Below the pieces are notes generated by a model that made no database searches, was not told the origin of the DNA, and saw only the letters and a program-made list of their open reading frames with translations. The position numbers were made by a program, and so were the translations under genes. From Flaccisagitta enflata (Eukaryota; Chaetognatha; Sagittoidea; Aphragmophora), in contig OZ231126.1 in assembly GCA_965153355.1 (NCBI GenBank), forward strand, positions 73,408,001 to 73,472,000: a DNA stretch of 64,000 nucleotides. The letters run 5' to 3'. Below are positions 58,291 to 64,000 of the stretch, in pieces. The first letter of the stretch is position 1; each line of letters begins with the position of its first letter.

Positions 58291-58679
58291 GTGGAGTTTC
58301 TTAGTAATGGCGGGTTTGTTTGACCGCCAGACGCTCCGAACAAGTAGTTACTCTTCCATATTGCCTTCTTGGAAACCGTCATTATCATTGTTTAATGTCA
58401 AATGTTGATCTCAATATGTAAAGCCATTCAAAAATCATTTTTGTAATTTTCTTTTTTTTGGCCAGTCAGTATCTATGAAGTAAACAACCACTTTCAAGTC
58501 ATGCAAGACAGGCATACTTTGGAAGCTATTCCCTCGTTTTCATTGTTCCACCAGAGAGATATCCTCAGCGGCAATCTTAAGTGATTCACAACATTATGTA
58601 AAACACATTTACAAGAATTCTTTCCTTTTTCGATCGGCTCAGTTGAAAAACAAATCGCGATCAATGTTCAAAAGTTGAT

Positions 58680-58681
<2 letters not shown>
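58291..58681. other. Unique stretch, nothing recognised
   Basis: AT-rich with no supported feature. Confidence 0.4.

Positions 58682-58756
<75 letters not shown>
58682..58756 (+). repeat. GA microsatellite
   Basis: A pure GA tract. Confidence 0.95.
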
Positions 58757-58759
<3 letters not shown>

Positions 58760-59094
58760 TTTATAATTTCACGTCTGGTCTCAATAGTTTTTTTTTCCTG
58801 ATGCTGTGTATTCTTTCTCATCTTCCCTCACATTTTTCAAATTCCAAACAAGTGTGCGTCTGAATTCATATTAAAGTGACGTTTCATCTGGAAAGAAACA
58901 AACGAGCTCATCGGCGCAAAACAAGATGCTTCAAACTGATTACTATATAAAAAATAATTGTTTTCCAAGTTGCATGGAATCTTTTTGTCCATTGATCCAT
59001 CCACCCGTCTCACCATCAGCCCGTCCGTCCTTCAGTGCATCCCATAGTCTGTCCGTCTCATCTCTGATTTGTATCATCAGATTGCAATCTCTGT

Positions 59095-59301
<207 letters not shown>

Positions 59302-59373
59302 ATCTCCTCCCTCAATCCTCAAGCAGATTCATTCCCTTCTCCAATTCGCGTCCAAATCCTTCGAAATCCCCTC

Positions 59374-59592
59374 TTTTTGGTCGCGTGCACACGACTCTAT
59401 AACTCACTTTATCCGTCGGTCGGTCAGTTGGCCGGTTGGTTGGTCGGTCAATCGATTGGTTGGTAAAACTTAACTTTTTTGGTGTTAATGGGCCTTTTTT
59501 TCATTGCTGTTCCTGCCCAAATACTTAGCCTTTTTCATCACTCACCCCTGCCCACCCGCACGCGAGTTGGGTAGCCATGAATCCGGCCTTGT
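59374..59592 (-). mobile_element. Family A element in duplication copy 1
   Basis: The minus strand has AACAAGGCCGGATTCATGGC, AACTCGCGTGCGGGTGGGCA and a GACCAACCAACCGGCC tract, with hairpin AGTCGTGTGCACGCGACC at the 3' end. The mid-body differs from the consensus (TAACACCAAAAAAGTTAAG). Confidence 0.85.
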
Positions 59593-60440
59593 TTTCTTTC
59601 TCTTCCTTTCTTTCCTTTCACTTTTTTTCATGATTCTTTTTCTCTTTTTCTATTTGTCCATCTGACTTTGGGTGAGATTTGTTTCTTCCACTCCCTTCTC
59701 TCCTGAGACGATGGTTCCAACTTCCATGTTGAAATAGGCCGCGAGTTTGATGGAACAAAATCTTTTTTCGCTCTATTTCGTCTTTTTCTTGCACGTCTGT
59801 GGGAGGCCATTTCTGTCCGTCCTTCACTCTGTTGGCCCTCCGTCCATTTGTCTGCTTGTTCCTCCGTCAGTTGATGTAACACGCGAACGTTGGACGATCG
59901 ACCTGGTGCATACGTTGGCCCACTTGAGCTTTTTTTTGCTGCATCACTATATTCAGTGTGCAAAAGCACGTCTACGAGAGACCATAACCGTCTGTCCATT
60001 CGTCATTCTGTTTGTCTTTCCATCAGTTAGTCACTCACGCAAACATTGACACTCTTGTCTTCTTTTTTTTTTGGGGGGGGGGAGGCTGCAACTTTCTCTC
60101 TAACTTTTATCCTTTTCTCCCCCCTTTTTCCATTTCACAGTTTTCGATTTAAAACTTTGATTCCTCGTTTCTTTGTCCCTTATTCTAACTTTTCTAAGTC
60201 TCTCCTCACTTTCTTTCCTACCTCTCTTGCATTTATCCATCTCTCAGTCTCACTCTTATTTCCTCCTTTCCCTCTCCCTCTCTTCCTTTAGCCTCAGGCT
60301 CAGATTCAAAGAATAAACAAGTAGAAATTTGCATGGGTCAGATAATCATAAAAATCACTTCCTTAAGAGTTTGTTTTCTAAAAAACATCCTACAAATCAT
60401 GGAAGATTATCGGTAATTGAGGTTCCTTTTAAGTGTTGTA

Positions 60441-60912
60441 CTATCTTGCTAATATATATATCGACAAACATATGGGGCATAGATACTAGAAGAATGGTGC
60501 AAACATAAGAAAATCGGTGATGTCTAGAAACTTAATCGAATTTCCGAGCTAATGACGCAAACCGCATTGCTTTAAGCTCAGTTGTTTAAAAATGACAAGC
60601 AAAACAAAATTGCTATCTCAAGTAGAAAATGGCAAAAAGAATTGCATTTTAGAATGTCATGGTCCTAAGCGCAGCATCATAAGAGACGAATGCGCCTTTT
60701 TGTTTGGATCATGGAGTCAAGCTGGTGTCAAGTTGGTGTATGGTTGGCCTGGAAACAGTTCAGACCTCAATCCAATCAAATTGTCATAGATTCAGATAAA
60801 GAAGCTACAGTTGAGGCTACAAGTTCAGACTCAGGAGAATCATTCTCAATATGTGAAAGAACGTTACACGTCCTAACCTTCAATCACTTAATGAAGGCAT
60901 GCCGAGGCTCTC
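60441..60912 (+). pseudogene. Tc1/mariner-like transposase fossil, truncated copy
   Basis: It starts with the left inverted repeat CTATCTTGCTAATATATATA after TA (60439-60440). It includes the 66-codon frame (60592-60789) with WPGNSSDLNPI, the conserved WPxxSPDLNPIE segment of Tc1-type transposases. The frame then breaks at KLS-stop, and the copy is cut at GCCGAGGCTC by the duplication junction. Confidence 0.82.
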
Positions 60913-60915
60913 TCA

Positions 60916-60940
<25 letters not shown>

Positions 60941-60946
<6 letters not shown>

Positions 60947-62556
60947 ATCTCCTCCCTCAATCCTCAAGCAGATTCATTCCCTTCTCCAATTCGCGTCCAA
61001 ATCCTTTGAAATCCCCTCTTTTTGGTCGCGTGCACACGACTCTATGACTCACTTTATCCGTCGGTCGGTCAGTCGGCCGGTTGGTTGGTCGGTCAATCGA
61101 TTGGTTGGTAAAACTTAACTTTTTTGGTGTTAATGGGCCTTTTTTTCATTGCTGTTCCTGCCCAAATACTTAGCCTTTTTCATCACTCACCCCTGCCCAC
61201 CCGCACGCAAGTTGGGTAGCCATGAATCCGGCCTTGTTTTCTTTCTCTTCCTTTCTTTCCTTTCACTTTTTTTCATGATTCTTTTTCTCTTTTTCTATTT
61301 GTCCATCTGACTTTGGGTGAGATTTGTTTCTTCCACTCCCTTCTCTCCTGAGACGATGGTTCCAACTTCCATGTTGAAATAGGCCGCGAGTTTGATGGAA
61401 CAAAATCTTTTTTTGCTCTATTTCGTCTTTTTCTTGCACGTCTGTGGGAGGCCATTTCTGTCCGTCCGTCACTCTGTTGGCCCTCCGTCCATTTGTCTGC
61501 TTGTTCCTCCGTCAGTTGATGTAACACGCGAACGTTGGACGATCGACCTGGTGCATACGTTGGCCCACTTGAGCTTTTTTTTGCTGCATCACTATATTCA
61601 GTGTGCAAAAGCACGTCTACGAGAGACCATAACCGTCTGTCCATTTGTCATTCTGTTTGTCTTTCCATCAGTTAGTCACTCACGCAAACATTGACACTCT
61701 TGTCTTCTTTTTTTTGGGGGGGGGGGAGGCTGCAACTTTCTCTCTAACTTTTATCCTTTTCTCCCCCCTTTTTCCATTTCACAGTTTTCGATTTAAAACT
61801 TTGATTCCTCGTTTCTTTGTCCCTTATTCTAACTTTTCTAAGTCTCTCCTCACTTTCTTTCCTACCTCTCTTGCATTTATCCATCTCTCAGTCTCACTCT
61901 TATTTCCTCCTTTCCCTCTCCCTCTCTTCCTTTAGCCTCAGGCTCAGATTCAAAGAATAAACAAGTAGAAATTTGCATGGGTCAGATAATCATAAAAATC
62001 ACTTCCTTAAGAGTTTGTTTTCTAAAAAACATCCTACAAATCATGGAAGATTATCGGTAATTGAGGTTCCTTTTAAGTGTTGTACTATCTTGCTAATATA
62101 TATATCGACAAACATATGGGGCATAGATACTAGAAGAATGGTGTAAACATAAGAAAATCGGTGATGTCTAGAAACTTAATCGAATTTCCGAGCTAATGAC
62201 GCAAACCGCATTGCTTTAAGCTCAGTTGTTTAAAAATGACAAGCAAAACAAAATTGCTATCTCAAGTAGAAAATGGCAAAAAGAATTGCATTTTAGAATG
62301 TCATGGTCCTAAGCGCAGCATCATAAGAGACGAATGCGCCTTTTTGTTTGGATCATGGAGTCAAGCTGGTGTCAAGTTGGTGTATGGTTGGCCTGGAAAC
62401 AGTTCAGACCTCAATCCAATCAAATTGTCATAGATTCAGATAAAGAAGCTACAGTTGAGGCTACAAGTTCAGACTCAGGAGAATCATTCTCAATATGTGA
62501 AAGAACGTTACACGTCCTAACCTTCAATCACTTAATGAAGGCATGCCGAGGCTCAC
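60941..62556 (+). repeat. 1.64-kb tandem duplication, copy 2
   Basis: Near-identical to copy 1 (offset 1645 at the start, 1644 further in). Unlike copy 1 it continues without interruption through the transposase end. Confidence 0.97.
61019..61238 (-). mobile_element. Family A element in duplication copy 2
   Basis: Duplicate of 59374-59592, with a few substitutions (for example GCAAGTTGGG in place of GCGAGTTGGG). Confidence 0.85.
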
Positions 62557-62599
62557 AAAAGCCATAGTTAATACCCAGGGAGGTCGCAAACGATACTAG
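62236..62599 (+). pseudogene. Tc1/mariner-like transposase C-terminal fossil
   Basis: Frame 1 (62236-62433) contains NGKKNCILECHGPKR and WPGNSSDLNPI, which in live enzymes precedes the last catalytic acidic residue. In another frame the C-terminal tail reads KNVTRPNLQSLNEGMPRL and TKAIVNTQGGRKRY-stop (TAG at 62597-62599), matching the usual short basic Tc1 tail. Frameshifts and in-frame stops separate these parts, and the N-terminal DNA-binding region is missing. It is non-functional. Confidence 0.82.
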
Positions 62600-63240
<641 letters not shown>

Positions 63241-63442
63241 CTTTGGAGAAAGAGAGACACACACGCGCGCGTATACTCAGAAATGTTTCTTTCTCTTCAG
63301 TCAATTCTTAGCATCTATAGTACGATGGGAGCAAAGACCACCTAGACTGGAGGATAGATTTTAAGTATTCTAATTTCATTTGATGTATATAAAAATCAAT
63401 ATTCATGCTAATCAAAGATTGCACTATTGCTGGAATATATTA

Positions 63443-63761
63443 CAGGGGTGTATATAGTTGAGCGGCTTTTGATTTTATTCCCCCCCCCTGCCTTTGATTT
63501 TCTTCGCGTTAGGCGTTGCGTCGAATTATGATTTTCTTCCCCACAAAGCAATAAAACAGTACATTATAGGTTTGAATAGTGTTAAAATGTGTTGTGGTAA
63601 GCAGAGACTACCATTTGGAACTACCAAAAGTGTACAATCCTCAAAAATTTCCTTTTTTCTTTTTTTTTAGCTTTTGATTTTTTTCCCCATCTCCAAACCC
63701 TTTGATTTTATTCCCCCCCCCCCCGCCAGGGAGGGGGAATGCTCAACTCTATACACGCCTG
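63443..63761. mobile_element. hAT-like MITE with 8-bp target duplication
   Basis: This 319-bp element is flanked by the perfect 8-bp direct repeat ATATATTA (63435-63442 and 63762-63769). Terminal inverted repeats are CAGGGGTGTATATAGTTGAG and complement CAGGCGTGTATAGAGTTGAG. CAGGG-type ends and 8-bp duplications are typical of the hAT superfamily. The interior repeats CTTTTGATTTTATTCCCCCC twice. No coding capacity. Confidence 0.93.
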
Positions 63762-63769
63762 ATATATTA

Positions 63770-64000
63770 CCTTCTCTCATTCTTCAACATGTGGCTTGAC
63801 TTCATCAGGATTTCATTTTTCAATATTCTAACCTAGCTCATCAGATAAAACAAAGAATTTTCATATAATCTAAAAAAAAAATCAGCTCGATCGGATCAGT
63901 TTTACGCTTATTTTAAGTTTTGCCCAGATGTTAATTTACATAATTATTTTTTTGAAAAAATAACTGTAAAACCTGTAAAAATAATCTAATTGAGCTGATT
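63770..64000. other. Unique stretch, nothing recognised
   Basis: AT-rich sequence up to the window end with no supported feature. Confidence 0.4.

Overview
This window is eukaryotic, non-genic DNA dominated by repeats. It most likely comes from a metazoan, perhaps a marine invertebrate, with a repeat-rich and highly polymorphic genome. The grounds are very long dinucleotide, trinucleotide and tetranucleotide microsatellites (by eye roughly a fifth of the window), a Penelope-like reverse transcriptase fossil, Tc1/mariner transposase fossils, many short transposon-derived elements with clean target-site duplications, and no operon-like gene packing, tRNA or rRNA. I cannot name the species. Almost every long open frame in the window is a translated microsatellite or minisatellite, not a gene.

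Layout. (1) Bases 1-9385 and 27505-37724 are two diverged copies of the same locus in opposite orientation, separated by about 18 kb. Each arm carries insertions absent from the other. Left only: a 2.2-kb element at 2894-5071 and a short element at 7266-7486. Right only: elements at 27961-28516, 30682-31289, about 32235-32609, 32825-32971 and about 36652-37477. Several of these have readable empty sites in the partner arm. (2) The 9.4-27.5 kb spacer holds microsatellites, a 1.4-kb minisatellite (18200-19615), the Penelope-like fossil (22095-22939), a 0.86-kb ATC array and many short elements. (3) 37.7-39.0 kb is a satellite of about 108 bp interrupted by a foldback element. (4) 39-46 kb is mostly microsatellite (GTT, CTTT, CACCATTT, GA). 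(5) 46.5-54.3 kb holds several TA-flanked short inverted-repeat elements, a 10-base assembly gap (49185-49194) and the only convincing protein-coding frame, a 400-residue low-complexity basic protein (49195-50394, minus strand) cut off by the gap. (6) 59296-62556 is a 1.64-kb tandem duplication containing a decayed Tc1-like element. (7) A hAT-like element with an 8-bp duplication lies at 63443-63761.

Repeat families defined here (my letters). Family A: about 20 copies, 5' end AACAAGGCCGG, internal GGAC/CCGA tract, and a terminal hairpin AGTCGCG-loop-CGCGACT followed by AAAAA; its stem covaries and copies occur head to tail. Family C: starts TGGTCAGCGG, carries an internal minisatellite of about 21 bp, ends GGGGCCGCTGCCCAAAAA. 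A and C share an asymmetric inverted-repeat plan that resembles non-autonomous Helentron/HINE elements (inference). Family D: GGGCGT-ended elements with an internal CTCGCT tandem array. Families E, H, J, K: TA-flanked inverted-repeat elements of Tc1/mariner type. Family G: a unique flank travelling with an AG/AC compound microsatellite. Family S: an element with 6-bp CAACAG duplications inside the 108-bp satellite.

No genes form a pathway here. The window is best read as a record of nested transposition, microsatellite expansion and segmental duplication.
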